Source: Ipomoea triloba
Taxonomy: Eukaryota > Streptophyta > Magnoliopsida > Solanales > Convolvulaceae
DNA: 64,000 nucleotides
Direction: 5' to 3'
Assembly: GCF_003576645.1 (NCBI RefSeq)
Contig: NC_044930.1
Location: forward strand, 13,230,109-13,294,108
The position numbers and the translations under genes were made by a program. The notes under the pieces were generated by a model. The model was given only the letters and a program-made list of their open reading frames with translations, made no database searches and was not told the origin of the DNA. This document shows, piece after piece, positions 46,714-59,090 of the stretch (position 1 is the stretch's first letter; the number at the start of each line of letters is the position of its first letter).

Positions 46714-49700
46714 TTAACACTGATCAATATCAACATTAGGTAATGACTGAGGATTCCCCTCCAACAAGCAGAAAACAGGTGGAATGGTAACAGTCTTGAG
46801 CTCTCCATAGGCATTCCAGCAGAAAGGGTCCAAGATTCTGCGCCCCTGGGAAGGGTACAACTCAACCTCGGACAAGGTTAGATTAGTACAAGGAACACTG
46901 TCACTGCAAGCCAAGCGCATTGGAGGGCTCCTGGCATCAAAGGTTCCCTTTATGTTTGAGTACAAAACATCTGATATGTACACTGCAGATGTTTGGTTTG
47001 TGCAGGCCTTGTTGCTGCAGTAGTACTGGTCTACGATTATCGGGTTTCGAACATTGTCCATTCTTATGTTGTCGAATGTTACCTTTGAAACTGCACCAAA
47101 TCCCCCTTGCCATGTCTTGATCCGGACTCCATTGTCTGAGTTTCTGATTGTTGAATCTCTCACCTTTATGTTTGATACACATGCCCTGCTCTGTTTTATG
47201 CCTAGGCTGCCAATGCTGCATGCATGTGACCAAAATATGTTACAATATAATGGCCAGGTCTATTTTTTGGTATGATGAGGGAAACCCGTAATCACTACTC
47301 AATGGGTGTGCACGGGGTAAACCCCGCTTTGTGACCCTAGTTGGCAAAGGACTAAAAGAGGTAAATCAACCTATGTTACCCATAGCCGATCGGTTCAAAC
47401 TAATAAAACTAAAATTCGAACTCGTGGCCTTATGGTTACAAGCTTATCAAGGCCGTCTTTTGGATTTTTGTGGCCCCGTTCTTGTAAATAAATGAGCCCC
47501 TAATTTAACCGTTTGATACATAAAAACTGATGATTTGATTGAGAAGAAAATTGAATTATGTCAAAGATTTTGAACGATTTTGCCATAATCATGCTCAATT
47601 AATTAGGAAATAGAAGTGAAAATTAAATTGCAACTTTGAAAATTAAAGAAATTTGGTGGAAAATTGTAAAATAAATTAATGGAGGAAGGAAGAATCTTGC
47701 CATCTTCAATGGTGGTGCGTAATTTGGGGAAAAAACTTATGAATTTTAGGCAAGATAAAAAGTGGTGTAGGGTGAAGGAATGTGAGCTTAATTGCAGATA
47801 TTTTTTTTTTAATTTCTTAAGCAGCTAGATCAAAAATAAATATTGAACCCTCTAAAATTGAAGCTCTGTGTTGTTGAGAATTATGCACGGGCTAAAAATC
47901 GGCCCGGAAGCTCTGGGGTTACCCGACTGGATTTATTTTACCGTCACAAAAATGTGCACATCACACTAAGTAACTACTATATATGTTTGTACCTTATTCC
48001 ATGGCTAGGGCCACAAGTCATGTTCCTTATGTCTACATTGTAACAGCCAGCTCCAATTGATATACAGTCATCACCTATAAAAAAAATATTTTTAATAATG
48101 AAACCAACAGAACCAAGAATCGCACTTTTAGTCTTTCAACCGTTGACCGTTATGCAATCTAGTTTTTCATGTTTTATTTTTTCTTGAAATCTAGATCCTT
48201 AGTTGTTACTAATGTTTTCAATCAAATCATAAATTAACATTCCATTCATTTTTAGGATTTTGCATAGTTCATTTTGAAATTTCGCATGCAATTCCCAATT
48301 TCTCCGATCTCCATAGCCCAACCCCTTTAACATCATTAGTATCAATAAGATAAAACGCCCCAAAATTCTAAAATAAATAGAATTTTTACGATCTATATAT
48401 CTATTAATTAAGGGACCAAATTGACGTTGAGAACAATTGAAGGATTAGTTTAAAAAATAAAAATGAAGAACGAAATGTTATAACAGCCAACAATTAAGTG
48501 ACCATAGAAAGTAGGTAAAAGGAAGAAGCTAAGGGATTTTGAGAGGGGAAGAAAAGTTTATTATATTACCATTGGAAACTATAGAGTTGTGTATTGTAAC
48601 ATCATAGGTATTCTCAATGTGAATTCCGTCAGTGTTGGGACTGTTTGGAGGTGCTTTAATGTAGAGCGAATCAATGTGGACATCATGGCAGTTGTCGAAC
48701 CTAAAATGGAACAATGGGCTGTTCTTGATCTTAAGGTCCTGGACTGTCAAATTTGAGCTTGTAAAGAACCTTATAGCCTACCAAAAAAAATAAAATAAAA
48801 TAAAATAAAATAAAAATAAAAGTATTATTAGTCTATTTATTTGATCATTCAAATTTGTAATTAGTAAGAGATGCTATGGAGAAAATGGTTTTTAAATGAG
48901 ACCTGATTAAAACTCGACTAGATTAGTCTCGTCTAGTAAGATGCAGAAAAAAAAATGGTTTTAGGACATACCACTGGGCTGTCACAAGGACCAGGAAGAG
49001 TTGTTCCATTTACTCCCTGTTGCATTTATAAACAGAGTAAAATATTGAGAAAGATTTTAGTTTAAAAAATGTTTAGTTGTAAGTAAAATGATTGAATATA
49101 TATCAGGAAATTACCCTGTGAGGTTTGCAAGGAAGATTCCACCATTTTTCACCTCTGCCATCTATCAGTCCACCACCTTGCATAGACATTCCATTAACTC
49201 TGTAAAAAACCAGCCATTGTCTCTTTGTCATGTTTTTTGGCCAGGAATCGGGTCCATCAGGTGGCATTATAGTCCCTTCAATCTTCACAATAAAAGATAT
49301 GCAGTTAACCATTTGAATGAAACATTATTGTTAGGATAAAGCGTTTACACTATTACTTCAAAAGTTATAGCTCAAAACTATTCCCTAGCCACATGGTACA
49401 TGACCCTTACTCGCCTCCATTCAACAATTCACTAACCACATAGTGTTTGACTTTGCCCATACCGATTTCCGCCCACAATTCCCCTAGTCACATGGTATTG
49501 GGCTTGGTCCTTACCCGCTTCCGCCCAACAATCCCCTCCCAACCGGGCCGGTTTTTAGATTTTTGTGGCCTTGTTCTTGTAAATAAATGAGGCCCTACCA
49601 AGTTCTTGTAAATAAATGAGGCCCTACCAAAAGCTGATCTCAAGTATAAAATACAATAAACTTGCATTTTTACCATTTCTTCATTTCGAATCTTTCTAAA

Positions 49701-50316
49701 TTATTTGCAAACTTGTTATTTTTAAATGTCTTGACTAGCTAGGTAAAAATTAAATATTGGGCCTCTAAAATTTGGGGCCCTGTGCTGTAGCCAGCTTGCA
49801 CAGCCCAAAATCCGGCCTTAGCTTGCTTAGAGTACATTCGAGAGGCCGGCAAAATTTTATCTCCTTATACCACAACACATTTTCTAGAGGCAGGCCCTTC
49901 ACTAACCTCTGCCCAACAAACATGCATGCTATCCAAACTTGAAGCTAGAAAACAGAAATGTATATAGGTATGCATGTAGGTACCTGAAAGAGCAGGGGAT
50001 TTTTACAAGGGCCAGTGAAGATGGTGGATTGGATGAAGAAAGAGTGGTGTTTGGGAGCTAACAAAATGGGCGTTAAGTCACTCTGGCACGCCTCGTCCCA
50101 AGCCCTCTTGAACGCTAAGGTGTCGTCTGCAACGCCATCCCCAACGCCTCCATAAGACATCACATTGAAGATGGCACCACTCTGGGGTGCGGGTGCAGGT
50201 GCAGGTGCAGAGAAAGGAGGTTGAGAAATTTGAGAGATTATTATGTCACCATCTGAGTAGCCAAACAGCCCACCATTCACAAAGGAAATCAACAAAACCA
50301 AGCTAGTGAATTCCAT
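46714..50316 (-). CDS. polygalacturonase (GH28), secreted, six exons, complete
   Basis: Hydrolyses de-esterified pectin in the cell wall. Exons: 50316-49984, 49282-49115, 49016-48972, 48777-48570, 48074-47993, 47215-46714, with GT-AG junctions that keep frame (phases 0,0,0,1,2) and give 445 residues. An N-terminal hydrophobic segment ([16 protein letters not shown]) suits a signal peptide; a Pro/Ala stretch ([12 protein letters not shown]) precedes the catalytic domain. GH28 motifs are present in order: [15 protein letters not shown] (the two catalytic-site Asp), GPSHGISIGSLG (His; Ser replaces the common Gly) and RIKTW. Many Cys and N-x-S/T sites fit secretion. The nearest group is probably the At1g48100-like clade, from recall. 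Introns 1 and 5 contain related repeat fragments. Confidence 0.93.
47450..47912. repeat. dispersed repeat in polygalacturonase intron 5 (second copy in intron 1)
   Basis: Shares TGGATTTTTGTGGCC or a close form, GTTCTTGTAAATAAATGAG, a GCAGCTAGAT-like phrase with AAATATTG, and a terminal AAATCGGCC/AAATCCGGCC block with about 49545-49820 in intron 1. The intron 1 copy is shorter and has a small duplication of TTCTTGTAAATAAATGAGG. Class unknown. Confidence 0.55.
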
Positions 50317-50402
50317 ATTATATATTTTGCATGGAACTTAAGAAATTAAAACATAAAGCTTTAGAATGATCGAGTTATAAGTTAAGATGATGGATGGTGG
50401 CA

Positions 50403-50409
50403 CTTTATA
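50403..50409 (-). promoter_or_regulatory. candidate TATA box of the polygalacturonase gene
   Basis: The minus strand reads GTATAAAG about 87-93 bp upstream of the ATG at 50316, a reasonable distance for a plant promoter with a short leader. Confidence 0.5.
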
Positions 50410-50689
50410 CATACTAAGATCCGGTGGTGGATAGTGGGAGAAAACTGCTTTTTGAAGGTCGGCATGCAATACAGTTTTTTAATCCTCACCAAAACCGACC
50501 AATTCCATTTGCACAATATAATGCTTTTTCTGGTAAGCATATATATGTTCAGGCTAGCTAGGCGCCTTAATTTCAACTTCAAAATAAAAGCTAAGAGGGA
50601 GTAATAATCAAATGAGACTACCTCTTTCCACGAGTCTCCTGAAATCCTTCGTGTAAAGCACAGAAGCTATTACACATACTAAATTCGCT

Positions 50690-50788
50690 CAGCATGAATG
50701 CACACAATCTATCATGTGTGCATTCGTGTAGTATCTTGTGTACATTTACCACTCACAGAGAGCATGTGGATGCACTACTTGAACATTG

Positions 50789-50842
<54 letters not shown>
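50690..50842. repeat. TA microsatellite with a repeat-like left flank
   Basis: (TA)n at about 50792-50842. The flank from about 50640 contains inverted phrases around GAATGCACAC and GTGTGCATTCGTG, like the sequence beside the TATG tract at 12850-12910. Confidence 0.6.
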
Positions 50843-50844
<2 letters not shown>

Positions 50845-51130
50845 TAGTTTTTCTTATGCGGGATGTACAAAAATTAGGTACCCAATATTAATATTTTATA
50901 TTAAAATTTTAAGTTTATTTAGATTTTAGATATTTAAACTATTGTAAATAATAATAATTATGTAAAATATTTTAATAAATTTTATATTTATATTTTAGAA
51001 AATAACTAACATATAACTCCAATATATATTATTATTATTGAAGAAAATAAGAAAATATATAATGGATTCATGTGCATGATAACAATAGTGGAAAAGATAA
51101 CGGAAGTTATAACAATAGTGAAAAAGATAA
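50843..51130. repeat. dispersed repeat, copy A (copy B at 54738-55060)
   Basis: Shares long blocks with 54738-55060, such as CCCAATATTAA, TTTTATATTAAAATTTTAA, TTTATTTAGATTTTAGATAT, and GATAACGGAAGTTATAAC. Direct orientation, about 3.9 kb apart. No coding capacity; class unknown. Confidence 0.7.
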
Positions 51131-51180
51131 TGGATTCATGTGCACTACTTGAACATTGGTATATATATATTAGGATCAAG

Positions 51181-52040
51181 CGCTTGATTACCACTTAAGC
51201 CAGATGCTATAGCTCATAGCAAAGGCCTAACTTTATTTCCTGTCACACATATTAGAGGTGCCGGATCTTGAACTTGACTTTTTAAGCCTGCTTTTTATAG
51301 GCCTCCGCCCCTAGCAACTCCATCCTAAATTTTACTTTTATCGACCTCCGCCCAATAATATAGCAGGAAGGGTTGGGGGGTTGTTGGTGGCTCAACTCAG
51401 AATTCATGTTTGCAAAAACCATTCCTCCACCCATTGAGAGAGCTTCGCAGCTTTCCCTTAACAACTTTTTTTTATTAAGCTTTCGGTTCCTCCATTTTTG
51501 TTACTATACATTTTTAATTATACTCATTCATCCACTAACAATTTTTTTCACTCAATGTTGAATTCTCACCACATTTTTTCCTTTTGGTATGTTTTTTCAG
51601 CCAAACACATAGTGTGCTCATGCTACGGGAAGGACCTCAAAGTCAATGGACTAATAATTCAAAAAGCTATCTGATAATTATAGGTGAAAATGCCACACAA
51701 AAAAAAAATGAAGGATCAAAACTAGAAAAAAGCTGATTTAAAAAAAAATAGAAAATGCTATTCATAGTATAATAACTTGGCTTCAAATTATTAAGTTATT
51801 AAAGAGTAAACATACCTATTTATTGGGGCAACTATAACCAAGTTAGACCCCTCAAGAAAATTTTCTGTTGAACTTTTTGGTTTGAGTAGTCAACTATGGA
51901 TTATCTAGACGTACTGATTTACTTTCTTGTGATCGCAGGCTTTTTCTTAAAGTAATGATACCTAATTATTTTTTAACTAAGTATCAAACAAAAAACAAAC
52001 AAACAAACAAAAGATAAGACAATATAATTTTTTGCAATAT
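51181..52040. other. intergenic DNA
   Basis: No gene recognised. Short low-complexity stretches only. Confidence 0.4.
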
Positions 52041-52410
52041 AAGTATTACAGAAGATGAAATTATGCCTCTGAACCTTGATGTGCTTTCCAGCCCGTTCTG
52101 TTGGCAACCCTCTGATAAACCAGTCAAATTTCAGATGGGAATATGGCCAATGAAGGAGATGAAGATTCAGGTAGTGTGCAAGACAGCTCAACCGGTCTTG
52201 CCTATGTTTAGCCAGATAATTGACTCAAACGGAGCTTTAAGTCCCTACGAGATCTTATCTTCCAATCTGTAATGCAGTCTGCGATTCAAGTTTTCTATAG
52301 CTTAACTAGGAAAGTTGTGTCTATGTCAGATTGTAATGTTCTTGTTGTACTCGTTCCTATTTTCTAATTAATGAAGTACTGTTGTTATCAAAAAAAAAGT
52401 ATTACAGAAG
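52041..52410 (+). mobile_element. retroposed fragment with 13-14 bp target duplication and A-tail
   Basis: Insert 52055-52396 ends in a run of A and is bracketed by AAGTATTACAGAAG (52041-52054 and 52397-52410). It contains an open frame ending at 52272 (includes FCWQPSDKPVKFQMGIWPM) that is open from the left edge, as for a 5'-truncated copy. It is either a truncated LINE or a processed pseudogene; I do not recognise the protein. Confidence 0.75.
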
Positions 52411-52621
52411 TTAAGTCCACATATTCTTACCACAATTGCAGGGATAGAACTGGTATACTGAGTTTTATATTCAGAGGTTTTAGAGTAAAAGAAGGTAGTG
52501 GGGAGGGGTATGTATGTAATATAAGACAGATAGATAAGAATGAATAGCAAATTAAAAGAGGTTCCCACGTTTTGATCCCATTACTGCCACTTTCTTTGGT
52601 CTCTGGTCTGCTAGCCTCTTT

Positions 52622-53480
52622 TATATATATATATAAAGGATCATATATTCATATGTGAAAGTTTACGCGAAAAATAGGATTTAATTTCATGATTCAGTCT
52701 AGATCAAGAGTTGTGGCATTAAATTTGAGCTATTGATATTGTCTAGATCAACATTCAGGATTAACACTGATTAAAAAACGCGAGGTGACAATTTGGTCTT
52801 TTTGCATCTAGGTCAAATTTAAGGTGCGTGGTTTTCTTCTTTAAGGTACGCGATTTTCCTTCTTAAGGTGCGTGATTTTTGTGCTTAAAGTGAGTCATCA
52901 TATTGTGTGGCTTAAGGTGCATCAGGTGTTTGAAAATTTGAGAGCGTTGTTCTAAAGCTTTAGGTGCGTGGCTTTTCTTCTTAAGGTGCATGATTTGTGT
53001 TTTTACTGTGCGTCAGTTGTTGAAACTTAAGATGCGGCGGCCTAAAGCTTTAGGTGCATGGTTTTCCTTCTTAAGGTGCGTTGTTTTCCTTATTAAGGTG
53101 CGTGATTTGTATGTTTAAAGTGCGTTACTTGTTGATACTTAAGGTGCGCAATTTTAAAACTTAATGTGCTTTGTTTGTATGCTTAAGGTGCGTGGTTTGT
53201 GTACTTAAGGTGTCTTATTTTAAAACTAAAGGTGCGTGGTTTGTATTTTTAAGGTGTTTTGTTTGTGTGCTTAAGGTGTGTGATTTGTGTACTTAAGGTG
53301 CCCTATTTTAAAACTTTTTGTAAAACTTTACAACATGCGTGGTTTGTGTTCTTAAGGTGTTTTGTTTGTGTGCGTGGTTTGCGTATTTAAGGTGCATCAT
53401 TTTAATGCTTAAGGTGCGGTCTTTTATGTTAACCGCACAACCGCACGGAAACTCTTTCCCGAACCCTTCTCTATATATAA
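52622..53480. repeat. TA-anchored element containing a GGTGCGTG minisatellite
   Basis: A TA run at about 52622-52636 leads into a block with about 25 degenerate copies of a 20-24 bp unit TTAAGGTGCGTGGTTTTCC (about 52830-53430), closing with AACCGCACAACCGCACGG and a TATATA. Related blocks are at about 55660-55820 and 56021-56520. Confidence 0.7.
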
Positions 53481-54079
53481 GTTTGGTTTCTCGGTTTCGT
53501 CAGGCTCCCCCGCCTATATATTCTGCGCATAATGAGTCTTCACCACCATTAATTGGTTTCTAGTGGGGTTCAAACTTCAAACCCCATCATGCCGTTGAAG
53601 ACAACACTAAATGTTATTGATCGACCATTCAATTTTTAACTTTTTTTCTAGTCTTCCAATGAAAAATACTTCTAAAACACACAGATGTGTAGAAAACACC
53701 CTCACATCTTGGAAATCAAGAAGCTTGTTTTGCCATGAAAATTGGAAATTAAACTTAAAAATAAAATAAAATAAAAACTTCTTATTATAAAGTGCACATG
53801 AACTCAATTTAAAAAGAAAAAAAAATTGTTCAGAAAATATAATGCCCCTTTCAGCTTTTAGTTTGGGATAGCTAGATAAAAATTTAAAGTTATATTTAGC
53901 TTCACCGTACCGTTTTTGTCAAACTTAATTAAGAATCTTATATTCTTATAATCTAATAGTATAATTTTAAATTTTGATAAATTTGAAGTACAATTTATAA
54001 TTCCTTTCAATATGTTAAAAAACAAAAATTGACACGGCCATAACAATCCATCCTTCAAATGGCTTTAAAACTAATAAAA
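53481..54079. other. intergenic DNA
   Basis: No gene recognised; AT-rich with A runs. Confidence 0.4.
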
Positions 54080-54600
54080 GGTATAAAATACCAGCAAAAA
54101 TTCCGCCTAGGCGCCGATTAATCCCCGCCTAAGCGTTAGGCACCGATCGACCGCCTAACGTATCACCTTAAATGGTGGTCTAGATGGCTGACCGCCTAAG
54201 CTCCGTCTAGGCCGCTTAAGTACCGCTTAGGCATTAACCGCCTAAGCCTCCTAGGCACCGACAAGGCTATACATAGGTGGCCAATTAACTATTGTTCTTC
54301 TTTTTTTAATGGGTTATTTCACTCAAAACAATACCGTTTTGGGCGAAACAACCCTAAATTGTACCAACTCTAGATATTTTTTAGGTTAATATTTAATATT
54401 TTAGTATTAACGATTAAAGTATTACATAATTTATAATATAATTATTACTCTTTAAAAAAATTAAAAATACTTTAAAAAATTTAAAAAAAATAAAAAATAA
54501 AAAAAAAAATAAACTGGTGCCTAGGCGCCGATTAATCCCCATCTAGGTGTCTTAGGCGCTCCCCGAGTGCCTGAGGAGCGCCTAGCCATACAGATCCCAG
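54080..54600. mobile_element. MITE-like element with GCCTAGGCGCC ends
   Basis: GC-richer ends with many CCTAGGCG and CCGCCTAAG words (about 54100-54270 and 54515-54595) enclose an AT-rich core. GCCTAGGCGCCGATTAATCC occurs near both ends in the same orientation alongside inverted shorter words. Non-coding; class unknown. Confidence 0.45.
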
Positions 54601-54737
54601 TACATTATGATCAATATATTCTTCTACAGCTTTCACATTTGCAAACACAATGTACTGGGATTCTATCCCCTGATTCTATTTCTGCACTTTTGCATTAATA
54701 TACGTGGTTACTTTGCTTTCAAAAAATATATATATAA

Positions 54738-54847
54738 TTGGCTAGTATTTTTTTATGCACCATACGCAAAAAATAGGTGCCCAATATTAACATTTTATAT
54801 TAAAATTTTAAATTTATTTAGATTTTAGATATTTAAATTATCGTAAA

Positions 54848-54884
<37 letters not shown>

Positions 54885-55060
54885 GTAAAACATTTTTATA
54901 AATTTTATATTTATATTTTAAGAAATAACTGACATATAAATCCAATATATAATGTGTATATATTATTATTATTGAATATTATTATTATTGAAGAAGATAA
55001 GAAAATATATGGTGGATGCATGTGCATAGTAACAATAGTGGAAAAGATAACGGAAGTTAT
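54738..55060. repeat. dispersed repeat, copy B
   Basis: Partner of 50843-51130, with expanded AAT/ATT microsatellites near 54849-54892 and 54963-54990. Confidence 0.7.
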
Positions 55061-55659
55061 AACGGTATGGGTATATTTGTCCAAAATATTTTGAAGTACA
55101 ACTTTTATAGCATAACGTATAAAAAAAATAAAATAGACATAAATGAAGGGTATAACATTCATTCACACTTATTATGTTTTTATTTATTATATATTTTATG
55201 TTTTTAGATTTAGATTAGATGTGTATTTATTATTTAATAATTAATATTCAATAATAAACTGATTGATTAAAAAAAACTGATTAATGAACAACCACATTTA
55301 ATGGTTAAAGTAATACATGTGTTTCAATTAAACGAAATCACTTTTAAGACCATTTTTTCTTGTATAATACAAAGTATTTTGTTTTTATTCACTTCTGTTT
55401 TCTTGTATAAGATCATTTTTATTGGACTACTTGCATTTGTTAAAGATCATTTTCCATATTTCACTAAATTAGTATTTTTAGAAAGTCAAACATAAATTAT
55501 ATTTAAAATCCTTGGAAGAAACAAGCTAAGTGTGAGTACCAATAGCAGTGCATGCTTTGGTAGCTTTGGACTCATTATTGGAGAATCTGACATTATATAG
55601 GGGTATGGTGTCAATTGAACCCACTAAGGTGATTTGTGTTTGAACCCACTAATCTGACA

Positions 55660-55791
55660 TTATATAGGGGTATGGTGTCAATTGGACTTTAGATGCGTGA
55701 TTTGTGTTTTTAAGGTGTTTTCTTTGTGTGCGCTTAAGTTACGTGGTTTGTGTACTTAAGGTGCGTAACCGCATTACCGCGCGAGAATTCT

Positions 55792-55820
<29 letters not shown>
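55660..55820. repeat. short TA-anchored GGTGCGTG block
   Basis: Four to five units of the TTAAGGTGCGT type, then AACCGCATTACCGCGCGAG and a (TA)n tract at about 55795-55819. It is the same family as 52622-53480, with the TA tract at the right end. Confidence 0.6.
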
Positions 55821-55822
<2 letters not shown>

Positions 55823-56015
55823 ATGAGATGCATTTTCTATTTGAATTATTTTATCAAATTAATTCATATTTTGTTATAAATAGTTATAAAGTTTTGATGT
55901 GTTTTATTTTTCGTCTATATCCAATAATATTTATAACTATATTTCTTAAGTGTTTCATTTTTTAAACTATCTCTTTTGTTTTAATGTTTCTCCCCCACTG
56001 GAAAAAATTTATGGC

Positions 56016-56020
<5 letters not shown>

Positions 56021-56093
<73 letters not shown>

Positions 56094-56520
56094 GTTCCCG
56101 TGTGGTTGGCTACCTGAGGTGCGGTTGTGGTGTGAGATGAAATCTATTGATCATGTCAAGATTAACGTCTAGGGTTAACAAGAATTTTTTTTTTTTTTTA
56201 AATGCGGTGGCAATTTGGTCTTTTTGCATCTATGTCAAATTTAAGGTGAATGGTTTTTCTTATTAAGGTGCGTGATTTTTGTTCTTAAGGTGTGTGGTTT
56301 TTGTGTTGTGTGCTTAAGGTGCGTCAGTTGTTAAAACTAAAGTGCATCGGTCTAAGGCTTTAGGTGCGTGGCTTTCCTTCTTAAAGTGCGTTTTTTCCTT
56401 TTTAAGGTGCGTTGTTTTCCTTCTTAAGGTGTGTCGGTCTAATGCTTTAGGTGCTTAGTTTTTTTCTTAAGGTGCGTTATTTTTATTTTTAAGGTGCTCT
56501 ATTTTTACAGTTTACATATG
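56021..56520. repeat. (TA)n tract followed by GGTGCGTG minisatellite block
   Basis: A (TA)n run of about 70 bp (56021-56091), then GGGTTCCCGTGTGGTTGGC and about ten units of the TTAAGGTGCGT type to about 56505. The sequence ATTTGGTCTTTTTGCATCTA is shared with the block at 52.7-52.8 kb. Confidence 0.7.
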
Positions 56521-58257
56521 TCCCTAATTAATTATTCATTCAATTCAGGCCCAAACAATCAAAAGCTTCACAAATTTTTTGAGTAAACAAAAACAAATAA
56601 ATAAATAAAACCATATCCCTATCAACTTTCACCATTAGAAACTCAACCCAAACGCAACACAGTCATAACAATGCTTTGATAGTTTAATTTATATATCCAA
56701 ACGACTTTGATGTTTATTTTGGTCAAAAAAAAAAAAATATGATAGCAATATAATAACAAATAGTGGAGTTGTTATCTTTGGAGTAAACCTGAAGAAGATG
56801 GATGCATTAATCGCACGTTTTTTTTTTTAAATTTAAACTTTTTATTGATTTGACCAGTTGATCTAGATTTGATCAACGACTCAAATCTAACCCCATTTTT
56901 CACGTGGGAGCATCTCCGCACTAGAACTCATCCATATTATCGTTAATTTCACTTTGCAAACTTGAACACTTAAATATGCAATCTGTAACAACTAAATATG
57001 CAAACCTGGATAAATTTTAAAATCAATGAAAATACTAAATTTTAAATCTAAACCTTAAATGTTAGACACTAAGCAATAAAAAGTGAACCCCTAAATCACA
57101 TAAAACCAAAAACTCAATCAAAAACTCTAAAATCAAATACTTAGTTCAATGTTATTTCGTATTTTTGCATGTGCAATATTTTAATATTAGAAGTGCAATA
57201 TGTTAATACTAAATGTACAAACCTGAAAATTCTGAGAAGTGCAGATTTTAGTGTTCAAGTTTGCACAGTAAAGTTGATGATAATTACAAAAATGCCACCA
57301 TATTTTTTTTAAGTCTGTGTGTGTGTGAGGGTTCATGTGAAAACATTTTTCTAGGTAAAAAGTGAGGACGGATATGATCTATCCATTTAGATAAATCAAC
57401 GGTTGAAGGTTGCTAAAAAATAAGTGGAAAATGGACATAATTAATTTTATAAATATTGTAAACTTCAAAATTTGTAATAATTATAAAATTGACCTTTTTT
57501 TTTATACCAAATTTCTCAACAATTAATGAACCCTAATAGACAACTATGATCAGAATCCATCAATGGTTGAGGATTTTAGTAAAAAAAAAAAAACATGAGA
57601 TCAATTTTATAATTATTGTAAAGTTACATGTCCAAAAAATAAATTCTTATATCAACTCGAATTGTAAAATTGGAAATGATATTACAAACGCAACTGTAAT
57701 ATTCAAAAAAAGAAAAATTAAAATTCTTATATCAACACCGTCAAGAATAAATTGCATAACAAAATAGGACATTAACAATTAAATCATGGAATCACAACGT
57801 ATATTAAAATTTAAGTTTTTAATGACCATAAATAAATAATAGAATATTATTATTCAATTTTCTCACCATATTAAAAAAAAAAAAATTCTTTACTTAAATG
57901 CTGACATATTCATCGATTGTTCATGGGGTTTGGGGCGGAAGAGATAGGATTGTTTATGCATGGTGAATGGAATGGAAAATAAGACTTGATAAATCTGCAT
58001 TGCAGTCCAAGTATAGTGGAATATGCTGAAACATATCCACACTTAGTTACTTTAATTTGATGCCTTACATTACAGATACCACTTAATTACAATTTTCTCA
58101 ACTCGGATTAGTTAAGGTTGTCTAATTGCGCACAGTTACCCCTTCTCCACCAATTATTAATTCATTATATTGTGTGGACCATGAGAACTCATGGTCCAAC
58201 CAAGAGATTTTAATGGATCTTATTTTTCTTTATTTTTGGTATCCTTTTTAAATAATT
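56521..58257. other. intergenic DNA with MITE fragments
   Basis: No gene recognised. Around 57320-57640 the phrases GAGGGTTCATGTGAAAAC and GATCAATTTTATAATTATTG resemble the intron MITE at 1.6-1.9 kb, so this is probably a worn relative. Confidence 0.45.
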
Positions 58258-58273
58258 AATAAGCATGGATGAT

Positions 58274-58432
58274 GCCAAGGACTGTGTGATCCAGTGGCAT
58301 CAAACCCTTCTCTTTATATAGGAGGTGGTGGGTTCGAGCCTCATTGAAGTCAATACTGACTCAATAGGTTGAGAAAGTAGTTATAAACAGATACTGCATT
58401 CTAATAGAGTTAGTAGTATTCAAAAAAAAAAA
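58274..58432 (+). mobile_element. tRNA-derived SINE with intact target duplication
   Basis: 159 bp ending in a run of A, flanked by a perfect 16-bp duplication AATAAGCATGGATGAT (58258-58273 and 58433-58448). Internal Pol III promoter: A-box-like TGATCCAGTGG near 58302 and B-box GGTTCGAGCCT near 58342, about 30 bp apart, the usual spacing. No ORF expected. Confidence 0.85.
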
Positions 58433-58784
58433 AATAAGCATGGATGATATTGTAAATGTGTGAGCATTTAAAATTGTATTAATATTTAATGTATATTGTT
58501 TGCTTGATTGTAGGAGTTTTAATTACGGTAGAATTGCAGTTTGTCTAGTAGCACTTTGAGGTTAACGCCGATGGAAGCGTCAAAATGAAGATGACGCAAA
58601 CAAAGGTTAGTTTAATGTGTGTGTTGTTTGCCGTCTGGGGTGTGTGCACTGCTATGATCGTCTGGGAGCTATGTAGTGTCGTATACGGTGCTAGCCATGG
58701 GAGATATCAGGGGAAGGGGGATTAGGGGATGGGGAGAGCTGCCACGCTGCAGCCAGATCGAGTATTGCTGGAGAAGACGATGGT

Positions 58785-59090
58785 CCTGTTTGGTAAATAA
58801 TTAGCCTATCAGGCAATATTGTTTATTTGACCAGTTGTTTGGCTTGGTTAAAAATTCAATATAAGTGTTTGGTTAATAAGTTTTTTGTAACTCCAAAATA
58901 CTAAAATTCAAAAGGTTACTCAAAGCAACATTTTCAATTAACTTTTTGAGAAAAAAATTTTTACCAAACAACTATCAACTAATAGTTAATTTACCAAACA
59001 TCTTTCTACAATCAGCTAATATTATCAACTAAGCAAACATTCTAACCCAATCAGCTAACAGCTATTAGCCAACAATCATTTAGCAAAGAG
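58785..59090. mobile_element. MITE, inverted relative of the 31-kb and 39-kb copies
   Basis: Contains CTCCAAAATACTAAAATTC, the reverse complement of the GAATTTTAG-ATTTTGGAG core, and TGTTTGGTAAATAAT / ATTTAGCAAAGAGG ends. Uninterrupted. Confidence 0.65.
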
